Assembly: GCA_001941075.1 (NCBI GenBank)
Contig: MSHH01000075.1
Location: forward strand, 24,158-88,157
DNA: 64,000 nucleotides
Direction of reading: 5' to 3'
Source of the DNA: Oscillospiraceae bacterium Zagget6
Lineage (GTDB): Bacteria > Bacillota > Clostridia > Oscillospirales > Oscillospiraceae
This document shows positions 25,830-32,662 of this stretch, in pieces. Every line of letters starts with the position of its first letter. Position 1 is the first letter of the stretch. The position numbers and the translations under genes were made by a program. Below the pieces are notes generated by a model. The model was given only the letters and a program-made list of their open reading frames with translations. It searched no databases and had not been told where the DNA came from.

Positions 25830-25922
25830 TCGATCAACCGACAGCACCCACCGAAGAAGAGAACTGTTCTCCGGCGGGCGCTTACGCATGATACGACACA
25901 TCGTTATGGAGGGAATTTCGTT

Positions 25923-26381
25923 ATGAAAACTTTGATTGCTTATTATTCGAGAGGCGGCGCCACGAGAAAGGCGGCTGAAAAGCTCCAAACCATTACGAAC
26001 GGAGATTTATTTGAGGTCAAAGGCGAAAAGAACTATGGCAATTATTTCACTGCGCTTGGAATTGCCAGAAAGGAATTCGCCGAAAACGAACTTCCGAAGG
26101 TAACGGGTAAAGTGGATAATTTCGATTCTTATAACCGTATCCTCATCGGGTTCCCGATTTGGTACAGCAAGTGTCCGCAATTAGTGATGTCATTTATCTC
26201 GCAGCATGATTTCTCCGGAAAAGAAGTTTATCCATTCTGCACCAGTGGAATGAGCGGGCCAGAGCAGGCAGTGGAGCAACTGAAAAGTGCCTGTGTGGGT
26301 GCGATTGTTCACACTGGGCTTCGTTTGAACAAGTGCGATGAAGAAAAGGTCGGAAAGTGGCTTGGAGGGAATCAAACATGA
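25923..26381 (+). CDS. Flavodoxin-family protein
   Basis: A 152-residue flavodoxin. IAYYSRGGATRKAAEKLQ is the FMN phosphate loop, IGFPIWYSKCPQLVMSFISQ the second flavin loop and PFCTSGMSGPEQAVEQL the C-terminal motif. It has the length of the flavodoxins found with NADPH-dependent reductases in Clostridia. GGAGGG precedes the ATG. Its stop codon overlaps the start of the first sirtuin-like gene (ATGA), which couples a redox carrier to the ADP-ribosylation genes. Confidence 0.9.
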   Translation: MKTLIAYYSRGGATRKAAEKLQTITNGDLFEVKGEKNYGNYFTALGIARKEFAENELPKVTGKVDNFDSYNRILIGFPIWYSKCPQLVMSFISQHDFSGKEVYPFCTSGMSGPEQAVEQLKSACVGAIVHTGLRLNKCDEEKVGKWLGGNQT

Positions 26382-27103
26382 AAAGGGAATACGCGCAGTT
26401 AAAAGACTACATGGAGCAGAGTCAAAAGACCGTCGCCGTCACCGGCGCAGGCATCTCCTATCTTTACGGGATGCGTCGATTGAAACAGAGCGTCGGACGG
26501 ATGAACGCCGGGCGCATTTTTTCCGCCTCGTATGTCCGCAAGAACCCGGAGAAGTTTTACGCGGTCATGAAGGACGCCTTTCTGGACGCCACCTTTGTCA
26601 AGGGGCCAAGTGCCGTCCACAGGCAGCTGGCGGAGCTGGAGCGGCAGGGTAAGCTCTGCGGCATTGTCACCCAGAATCTGGACTGTCTGCACACCATCGC
26701 CGGTTCCCAAAACGTGATAGAGTTTCAGGGCAGTTTCCGGGACAACGTCTGTATTGACTGCGGCGAGCGCTGTTATGATTATCAAGTGTGGAACCAGGGA
26801 AAGATGCCCCGCTGTGAGAAGTGCGGCGCGCCCCTGATGCCGACGGCGTTCTGTCGGGAATCTGGCGCAGGCAGCGATGTTTCGCGGGAAAGTATGCGGA
26901 AAGCCGCCGACCTGATTGCCCAGGCGGATTTGGTGCTGGTCATTGGCACCACCGGTTTCCGCAGCGAGGAATATCTGAGCCGCATGAGAGCCGGGACAAA
27001 GCTGGTGCAGATCAATCCGTCTGCGACGCAGTTTGACCAAATCGCGGACCTGAACATCCGGGCAGACGCCGCCGAAGCGCTGGACGCAGTTTTAAACGGA
27101 TAA
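26378..27103 (+). CDS. Sirtuin-like protein 1, catalytic His replaced by Gln
   Basis: A 241-residue Sir2-fold protein starting MKREYAQLKDYMEQ. The NAD motif begins GAGISYLYGMRRL, so the usual SGIPDFR is lost; TQNLDCLHTIAGSQN keeps the catalytic Asn-Asp; the histidine of the canonical LHGS is Gln (EFQGS, Q117). Zinc ligands CIDCGERC and CEKCG are intact. Loss of the His with Gln in its place is known in class M sirtuins (SirTM), which ADP-ribosylate proteins instead of deacylating. I infer ADP-ribosyl transfer, supported by the PARG gene three genes downstream. A dead deacylase or NAD-sensing protein is the alternative. Confidence 0.85.
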   Translation: MKREYAQLKDYMEQSQKTVAVTGAGISYLYGMRRLKQSVGRMNAGRIFSASYVRKNPEKFYAVMKDAFLDATFVKGPSAVHRQLAELERQGKLCGIVTQNLDCLHTIAGSQNVIEFQGSFRDNVCIDCGERCYDYQVWNQGKMPRCEKCGAPLMPTAFCRESGAGSDVSRESMRKAADLIAQADLVLVIGTTGFRSEEYLSRMRAGTKLVQINPSATQFDQIADLNIRADAAEALDAVLNG

Positions 27104-27116
27104 GGGCAGTACGCAT

Positions 27117-27836
27117 ATGAGGCTATTCAAAGGAGACCGGAATATGGACAAAATACAGCAGTTAGCTGATTATATTGACCAAAGCAGCAGCATCGTTGCA
27201 ACCACCGGTGCGGGCATTTCCGTTGGCGGCGGAGGGGTCACGTATGGGCAGATGCGTTTCGCCCGCAGAGGCAGACGAGGCTCCGATGAAGGTTCTTTCC
27301 TGCCCACCTATCTGGAGACGATGTTCTCCTATCAGCCCAGCTTTGCCCACTATGCCCTGGCAGACCTGGAAGCGGAGGGCAAGCTCACCGGAATCATCAC
27401 CACAAACGTGGACTGTATGCACACGATTGCCGGTTCCAAGAATGTGGCCGAAATTCAGGGCAGCGTTCAGGTCAACTGCTGCTCCAAGTGTGGCCGCCAT
27501 TCTGACGGGTATGAGATTTGGAAACAGGACAAACTGCCCCGGTGTCAGGTCTGCGGCGGGGAAATCCTTCCCTGGCCGCTGTACAGCCACATCGGTCTGT
27601 GGGATGCGGATGTCAAAAAAGCCAGAGAGTGGATTTCAAAGGCCGACCTGATCCTTGTCATCGGAACACGGGGCAACTACGGAGACGTTTACTGGAGCAA
27701 TCGGCGTAGAGATGCGGCCATTGTCCAAATCAATCCGGGACGTACCGGGTTTGACAGTGTAGCCAATCTGAACATCCGCCAGAACTCTGATGATGTCTTT
27801 CAAAGTCTGAAAAAACTGCGGCATGGAAATGGCTGA
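27117..27836 (+). CDS. Sirtuin-like protein 2, catalytic His replaced by Gln
   Basis: A 239-residue Sir2-fold protein. The NAD motif TGAGISVGGGGVTYGQM lacks PDFR; TTNVDCMHTIAGSKNVAEIQGS has Gln (Q114) at the catalytic His; zinc ligands CCSKCG and CQVCGG are present; RGNYGDVYW replaces the usual GTSL-VYPA loop. I keep the start at 27117 because its first residues (MRLFKGDRNMDKIQQLADYID) align with the start of copy 3; an ATG at 27144 with AAAGGAGA upstream is an alternative. Copies 2 and 3 are close tandem duplicates. Confidence 0.85.
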   Translation: MRLFKGDRNMDKIQQLADYIDQSSSIVATTGAGISVGGGGVTYGQMRFARRGRRGSDEGSFLPTYLETMFSYQPSFAHYALADLEAEGKLTGIITTNVDCMHTIAGSKNVAEIQGSVQVNCCSKCGRHSDGYEIWKQDKLPRCQVCGGEILPWPLYSHIGLWDADVKKAREWISKADLILVIGTRGNYGDVYWSNRRRDAAIVQINPGRTGFDSVANLNIRQNSDDVFQSLKKLRHGNG

Positions 27837-27863
27837 ATGGGATAAAGATAGGATGTGAGCCTG

Positions 27864-28580
27864 ATGAGATTTTCCAGAGGCGGTCAGAATGAGGACAAAA
27901 TCCAACAGTTAGCCGATTACATTGACCAGAGCCACGCGATGGTAGCCATTACCGGCGCCGGGATCTCACTTTCCGGCGGCGGCGTGACCTATGGGCAGCT
28001 CTCCCGCAGCATCCGGCCAGGCGGGTTCGGGAGTGACCGTTTTTTGCGCTCCTACGTCAAAACGATGCACCACTATCACCCCAGCCCCAGCCACTACGCC
28101 CTGCGGGAGCTGGAGGAGGCCGGAAAGCTGATTGGCATTATCACCACCAACGAGGACTGTATGCACACGATGGCCGGTTCTAAGAACGTGGCGGAAATCC
28201 AGGGCAGCTGTCAAATTAACCGCTGCTCCAAATGCGGACGGCATTACGACGGTTATGAGATATGGGACCAGGAGGAGCTGCCCAAGTGTGAATCCTGCGG
28301 CGGGACGATCCTGCCCTGGGAGCTTTACAGCCACATTGGGCTTTGGGACGAGGGCGTGAAAAAGGCGCAGGACTGGATCTCAAAGGCGGATTTGATTCTT
28401 GTAATCGGAACCAACGGCTATTATGGCAGCGCCTATTGGAATTATCGGCGGCGAGACGCCGTCATTGTCCAAATCAATCCGGGACACACTGGATTTGACA
28501 GCGCGGCTGACCTGAACATCCGGGAACCATGTGACGATGTGTTTCAGAAATTGAAAGAAAGGTGGGGCGAACATGGCTGA
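27864..28580 (+). CDS. Sirtuin-like protein 3, catalytic His replaced by Gln
   Basis: A 238-residue Sir2-fold protein, MRFSRGGQNEDKIQQLADYID. It shares with copy 2 the motifs TGAGIS.GGGVTYGQ, TTNEDCMHTMAGSKNVAEIQGS (Gln113 at the catalytic His), CSKCGRH.DGYEIW, LYSHIGLWD and VIVQINPGHTGFDS. One notable change is Glu in TTNEDCMH, where copies 1 and 2 and canonical sirtuins have a hydrophobic residue between Asn and Asp. Its last 8 bases overlap the PARG start. I infer the same chemistry as copy 2 with perhaps another target. Confidence 0.85.
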   Translation: MRFSRGGQNEDKIQQLADYIDQSHAMVAITGAGISLSGGGVTYGQLSRSIRPGGFGSDRFLRSYVKTMHHYHPSPSHYALRELEEAGKLIGIITTNEDCMHTMAGSKNVAEIQGSCQINRCSKCGRHYDGYEIWDQEELPKCESCGGTILPWELYSHIGLWDEGVKKAQDWISKADLILVIGTNGYYGSAYWNYRRRDAVIVQINPGHTGFDSAADLNIREPCDDVFQKLKERWGEHG

Positions 28581-29577
28581 GCAGGAAATCAAAAAGGAAC
28601 TATCCGAAGAAGCACGGCTCCAGCAGCTGGCGGCGCAGATGCGGGCGCGGGAGTATCAGGGCCTCTCTGAGGAGGAAATTCAGGAGCGGGAACGGCAGAA
28701 GGAAATGCGCAAAAAGAAGAACATTGCGATACTGGAGGACACGCTGTCCATTCTGGAACAGGGCGGCTACGCCAAGAATGAGCAAGACGTGCGGCTTGCT
28801 TTCTCACCGGAGCAAATGCGGGAGATTCGGGTGTTCCTGCCGGAGGAGCTTACGGCGCTCATCGCTGCGGAGCAGGAAGAACCGCAGACGCAAAGCGTTC
28901 CCTCCTTCGGCTGTGAGAACGAGGACGCCCTTGTTCTGGCGCAGAAGCAGTATCAGCGGTTACAAGGCGAGGGAGACCCTGCGCCTAAAATCCTCGTGCT
29001 GAATCTGGCCAGCGCCACCCGACCCGGCGGCCAGACCCGGAACGGGGCCAGCGCCCAGGAGGAGGACCTCTGCCGTAGAACGTCCCTGCTGCTGTCTCTG
29101 GAGAGCGAGGGCGCAAAGCGGTACTACGACTACAACAACGCCAGAAAGACCCGCATGGGGTCTGACGGCGTACTGCTCTCCCCCAACGTGGAGGTCGTCA
29201 AGGATTCCTCGTCCGAAACCCTTGCCCAGCCGTTTCCCATCTCTGTCATGAGCTGCGCCGCCCCGATGGTGCGGCTGGGCCTGGAGGGGATGAGCCAGCA
29301 GGAGTACGAGGAAATGCTCTGTCGGCGTATTCAGGGGATGCTGCTGGTGGCGGCGTCTCAGGGCTATCGCCACCTGATTTTAGGCGCCTTCGGCTGCGGC
29401 GTGTACGGGAACGATGCGGCGCTTGTCTCTGATTTGTTCGCCCGTGTCATCCGAGCGTTCACCTATGCCGGAAAAGGCAGCGAACAGCTCTTTGATTCCA
29501 TTCAGTTTGCGGTTCTCTGCCGTCCTGGAAAGGACTATAATTACAGGGAGTTTTGCCGGAATTTCTCTCCCGATTGA
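28573..29577 (+). CDS. Microbial-type PARG / TIGR02452-family macrodomain hydrolase
   Basis: A 334-residue protein of the microbial poly(ADP-ribose) glycohydrolase family. VLNLASATRPGGQTRNG (G152-G153-Q154), then after seven residues the catalytic Q162-E163-E164 (AQEEDLCRRTSLLLSL), and ILGAFGCGVYGNDAALVSDLF, which is the ribose-binding loop. The usual GGG-X6-8-QEE signature is here GGQ-X7-QEE. An N-terminal charged helix (EEARLQQLAAQMRAREYQ) precedes the catalytic domain. It would hydrolyse ADP-ribose chains or ADP-ribosyl esters. Overlap with the sirtuin-like gene implies a matched writer-eraser operon. Confidence 0.88.
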   Translation: MAEQEIKKELSEEARLQQLAAQMRAREYQGLSEEEIQERERQKEMRKKKNIAILEDTLSILEQGGYAKNEQDVRLAFSPEQMREIRVFLPEELTALIAAEQEEPQTQSVPSFGCENEDALVLAQKQYQRLQGEGDPAPKILVLNLASATRPGGQTRNGASAQEEDLCRRTSLLLSLESEGAKRYYDYNNARKTRMGSDGVLLSPNVEVVKDSSSETLAQPFPISVMSCAAPMVRLGLEGMSQQEYEEMLCRRIQGMLLVAASQGYRHLILGAFGCGVYGNDAALVSDLFARVIRAFTYAGKGSEQLFDSIQFAVLCRPGKDYNYREFCRNFSPD

Positions 29578-29645
29578 GCAGCTCCCCCAAGTTATTGTCT
29601 TCACCTTTGATTTGTCATTCATCCGGCCTAAAGGAGACCAACTCT

Positions 29646-31151
29646 ATGAGTAATTCCACCATTTACGAACGCTTTGCAGAAACCGTGACACAATTTCCCG
29701 ACCAGCCTGCCATTATCGAGCAGGAACAGTCCCTGACCTATGCTCAGCTTGACCGGCGCATTGACGTGATTGCAGTCAATTTCCCCTCACGCAGGGAGGG
29801 GCAAAGCCCCGGAAGTGCCGCTCGACGGCAGGAAACCTGCATCGGCATCGTGGCCGACCACGGGGCCGATTTCGTCGCCGCCATCTTTGCCGTGCTGAAA
29901 ATCGGGGCGGCTTACGTTCCGGCGGAGCCGGATTTCCCGGAGGAACGCATCCGATTCATGATGCAGGAGAACAATGTGGGCTTCATCGTCACCCAGAAAA
30001 AGTATCAGGAGAAGCTGAAAGGCTTCCCTCTGCTGTTTTTAGAGGATATGACCGGAGAAACCGCTGTGCGGGAAAACACCCCCTTGACACGTCCCGATTC
30101 TCTGGCCTATATTTTATATACCTCCGGTTCCACCGGCGTGCCGAAGGGCGTCTGCGTGACCAACGCCAACGTCTGTCATTACGTCCGGGCGTTTCAGCAC
30201 GAATTTCACCCCATGGCTGGGGACGTGATGCTGCAATACTCCGTCTGTTCCTTCGACATTTTCGTGGAAGAGGTGTTCACCACGCTGCTTTCCGGGGCCG
30301 CCCTCGCCATCCCGAACGGTCAGGCGAGAGCGGATGTCCATTCTCTGATGGACTTTGTGCGGGAGAAGAACGTGACCATGCTCAGCGGGTTCCCTTATCT
30401 GTTGATGGAACTGAACGCGCTGGAGCGCATCCCCTCCAGCCTGCGGCTGCTCATCAGCGGCGGCGACATTCTCCGGGAGAGTTATGTGGACCGTCTGCTG
30501 CCCCAGGTCACGGTCTACAATACCTATGGGCCGTCGGAGACCACCGTCTGTTGCAGCTATTTCCGCTGCAACGGCCAGAAGGCGCTGGAGGATGGCACCT
30601 ATCCCATCGGGAAACCGGTGCTCGGAACGCAAATCGAGCTGTTGGACGAGGATGGAAAGCCCGTCCCCGCCGGTTCCGTGGGGGAGCTTTGCATCTTCGG
30701 CAGCGGCGTCTCCAACGGGTATCTTGACCAGAGCAGGAATGAGATGTTTGTGACAGCAGCGGACGGAAAGCGATTCTACCGGAGCGGCGATTTGGGCTAT
30801 CTCCTGCCGGACGGCAATCTGGCGTTCCTCCACCGCAGAGACTCTCAGGTGATGATCCTGGGGAAACGGGTGGAGCCGGAGGAGGTGGAAAACGTCCTGT
30901 GCGACTGCGAGGAGGTGCAGACCGCCGTGGTCTGCCCGTTCACGGATGAACACGGCCTCTCCTACCTGACCGCCTATGTGGTCCCGGAAGGGACAGGGTT
31001 CGTTCTGTCCGAGGTCAAGAAAAAGCTGCGGCGCTATCTGACCGCCTTCATGATACCGGAGTTTTTCGTGATACTGGATCACATCCCCCTGACCCCCAAC
31101 GGAAAGCCGGATGTGAAAAGCCTGCCGGTGGTGCTGAAAGAGGGGGCCTAG
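29646..31151 (+). CDS. Stand-alone NRPS-type adenylation (AMP-binding) protein
   Basis: A 501-residue adenylate-forming enzyme. Core motifs: LAYILYTSGSTGVPKGV (A3), FDIFVEEVF (A4), NTYGPSETT (A5), GELCIFGSGVSNGYL, FYRSGDLG (A7) and the A10 lysine in TPNGKPDVKSLP. It ends there, with no carrier or condensation domain, so it would activate an amino or other carboxylic acid for an unlinked acceptor. AAAGGAGA precedes the ATG at 29646. Residues about 45-64 (NFPSRREGQSPGS...) are an unusual insert that derives from the intergenic repeat family (copy E5). It is followed by a GNAT gene 4 bases later. Confidence 0.9.
   Translation: MSNSTIYERFAETVTQFPDQPAIIEQEQSLTYAQLDRRIDVIAVNFPSRREGQSPGSAARRQETCIGIVADHGADFVAAIFAVLKIGAAYVPAEPDFPEERIRFMMQENNVGFIVTQKKYQEKLKGFPLLFLEDMTGETAVRENTPLTRPDSLAYILYTSGSTGVPKGVCVTNANVCHYVRAFQHEFHPMAGDVMLQYSVCSFDIFVEEVFTTLLSGAALAIPNGQARADVHSLMDFVREKNVTMLSGFPYLLMELNALERIPSSLRLLISGGDILRESYVDRLLPQVTVYNTYGPSETTVCCSYFRCNGQKALEDGTYPIGKPVLGTQIELLDEDGKPVPAGSVGELCIFGSGVSNGYLDQSRNEMFVTAADGKRFYRSGDLGYLLPDGNLAFLHRRDSQVMILGKRVEPEEVENVLCDCEEVQTAVVCPFTDEHGLSYLTAYVVPEGTGFVLSEVKKKLRRYLTAFMIPEFFVILDHIPLTPNGKPDVKSLPVVLKEGA
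29776..29840 (-). repeat. Partial heptad-family repeat E5, in frame inside the adenylation gene
   Basis: Read on the reverse strand, GCCGTCGAGCGGCACTTCC matches GCCGTCAAGCGGCACTTCC of copy E3 (one difference), and CTCCCTG...GAGG also matches at the same distance. The insert keeps the reading frame and adds about ten residues between the first beta strands of the adenylation domain. Boundaries are approximate. The flanking heptad arrays are absent. Confidence 0.65.
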
Positions 31152-31155
31152 CGAA

Positions 31156-31626
31156 TTGGACCTGACAATCAGAAAAGCGGACCGCTCCGACCTGGAGGAA
31201 CTGCTGCGCTGGCGGGAAGTCGTTCTGCGGGAGGTGTTTTCCATCTCCGCCGGGGAAGATAGGACAGAGCTTCTCGCCGCAAACCGGGCGTATTACCAGA
31301 CTGCGCTGGAAACGAGGGAACACATCGCCTGCTTCGCCTGCGTGGGAGAACAGACGGTTGGCTGCGGCGGCGTCTGCCTCTATCGGGAGATGCCCTCGCC
31401 GGACAATCCCAGCGGCAAATGCGGGTATCTGATGAATATTTACACCCTGCCCGCCCTGCGCCAGCAGGGTGTGGGAAAAGCGGTCGTGCAATGGCTGGTA
31501 CAGGAGGCGAAGCGCTGGGGCGCAGAAAAGATTTATCTGGAGGCGTCGGAACAGGCATATCCCCTGTATCGGTCATTGGGCTTTCAGGATATGAAGGGAT
31601 ATTTGAAGTACAATATGAGCTGTTAG
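31156..31626 (+). CDS. GNAT-family N-acetyltransferase
   Basis: A 156-residue acetyltransferase starting at TTG (MDLTIRKADRSDLEELLRWREVVL). The acetyl-CoA loop is ALRQQGVGKAVVQWLVQEAKRWG, preceded by the strand GYLMNIYTL, and the C-terminal LYRSLGFQDM is typical. It is 4 bases behind the adenylation gene and probably acts on its product, but the substrate cannot be read. The last two codons and the stop (ATGAGCTGTTAG) lie inside the left array of repeat E3, so the repeat determines the C-terminus. Confidence 0.88.
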   Translation: MDLTIRKADRSDLEELLRWREVVLREVFSISAGEDRTELLAANRAYYQTALETREHIACFACVGEQTVGCGGVCLYREMPSPDNPSGKCGYLMNIYTLPALRQQGVGKAVVQWLVQEAKRWGAEKIYLEASEQAYPLYRSLGFQDMKGYLKYNMSC

Positions 31627-31815
31627 CTATTAGCCGTTAGCTGTTGCCGTCAAGCGGCACTTCCGAAGCTGCGCTTCTCCCTGTAGTCAGGCACTACAAA
31701 CCCAAAACACAGTGCATAAAACGAAATGTGAAAACAACTGTTCGTAAGGTGCTGTCAGCAAAAGTTAAGCACCACAAAGCTAATAGCTAATAGCCAAAAG
31801 CTAAGAGCTAAAAAG
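31618..31815 (+). repeat. Heptad-ended intergenic repeat, copy E3 (most complete)
   Basis: Left array AGCTGTT AGCTATT AGCCGTT AGCTGTT, core with GCCGTCAAGCGGCACTTCC, CTCCCTGTAGTCAGG and AACCCAAAACACAG, then a right array of the same heptads inverted (AGCTAATAGCTAATAGCCAAAAGCT). About 198 bp. It overlaps the GNAT stop and ends just before the esterase ribosome binding site. Confidence 0.85.
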
Positions 31816-31825
31816 GTGAGGGAGT

Positions 31826-32518
31826 ATGAAAGCAGAAAAGGCCGTCACATTGCCAGTGAACGGAAAGAAGATACAGGTCTACTGCGCGTCTCAAGCAGCG
31901 CCGCTGGTGATTTATCACGCCGTAATGGGCGAAGGAAAAGCCCTATGGCAAGCCTGCCAGAAGGTAGACTGCCCGGCGTTTTCGCTGGCAGTCATCAACG
32001 GCGTGAGCTGGGACGACGATATGACGCCGTGGGCCATCCCGCCCATCTCCAAGGGGGACACCCCCTGTTCCGGCTGCGCAGACGCCTGGTTAGCGCAGCT
32101 CACCGGCGAACTGCTGCCGCAGATCACGGCAGCTCTCCCCTTCCCGCCGACCTATTGCGCCCTGGCGGGTTATTCCCTGGCAGGGTTGTTCGCCGTGTAC
32201 GCAGGGTATAAGACGGACTGCTTCTCCCGCCTGATTTCTGCGTCCGGCTCGATGTGGTATCCTGACTTCGTGACCTTTGTCCAGCAGCACTTCATTTCGG
32301 AACAGGTGAAGGTGATTTACTTCTCCCTGGGAGATCAGGAGAGCCACACGAAAAATCAGTACCTCGCCCCGGTGGAGGAAAACACCCGGTTCCTGGCACA
32401 ATATTTTTCGGAGCAGGGCATCCAAACGACCTTCCAGCTGAACAAAGGCAACCACTACCGGAACTCCACAGGCCGGATGGCCGTAGGGATTCAGTGGGCG
32501 CTGGAGCAGCAGCTTTGA
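31826..32518 (+). CDS. Alpha/beta-hydrolase esterase
   Basis: A 230-residue serine hydrolase. The nucleophile elbow is AGYSLAGLFAVYAG (G-x-S-x-x-G), with FSLGDQESHTKN supplying the likely acid region and NKGNHYRNST the histidine. The layout is that of the esterase-D/IroE-type siderophore or acyl esterases. No signal peptide is seen. GGTGAGGGAG precedes the ATG. It closes the adenylation - GNAT - esterase set, so hydrolysis of an acylated product or intermediate is plausible but unproved. Confidence 0.85.
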   Translation: MKAEKAVTLPVNGKKIQVYCASQAAPLVIYHAVMGEGKALWQACQKVDCPAFSLAVINGVSWDDDMTPWAIPPISKGDTPCSGCADAWLAQLTGELLPQITAALPFPPTYCALAGYSLAGLFAVYAGYKTDCFSRLISASGSMWYPDFVTFVQQHFISEQVKVIYFSLGDQESHTKNQYLAPVEENTRFLAQYFSEQGIQTTFQLNKGNHYRNSTGRMAVGIQWALEQQL

Positions 32519-32549
32519 GAGCCTGAACAGTTGCTATATGAAAAAGAAT

Positions 32550-32588
32550 GATACCGGGCGCAGTGCGGTTTGCATTGCGCCCGGTATC
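32550..32588 (+). terminator. Terminator-like hairpin after the esterase gene
   Basis: GATACCGGGCGCA / TGCGCCCGGTATC, a 13-bp stem; only a weak U-run follows (CTCTATT). Confidence 0.6.
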
Positions 32589-32662
32589 TCTATTCCGGTG
32601 CTGTCTCGGCTTACGGAATCAATGCCGAGAGATTCTTTTGGTCTTTACAACCTATCTATCGG

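Noticed and set aside
26378-28580. Ordinary sirtuin deacetylases
   Set aside because: All three lack the catalytic His and the PDFR motif that the sirtuin at 8324 keeps, so the default label would mislead.
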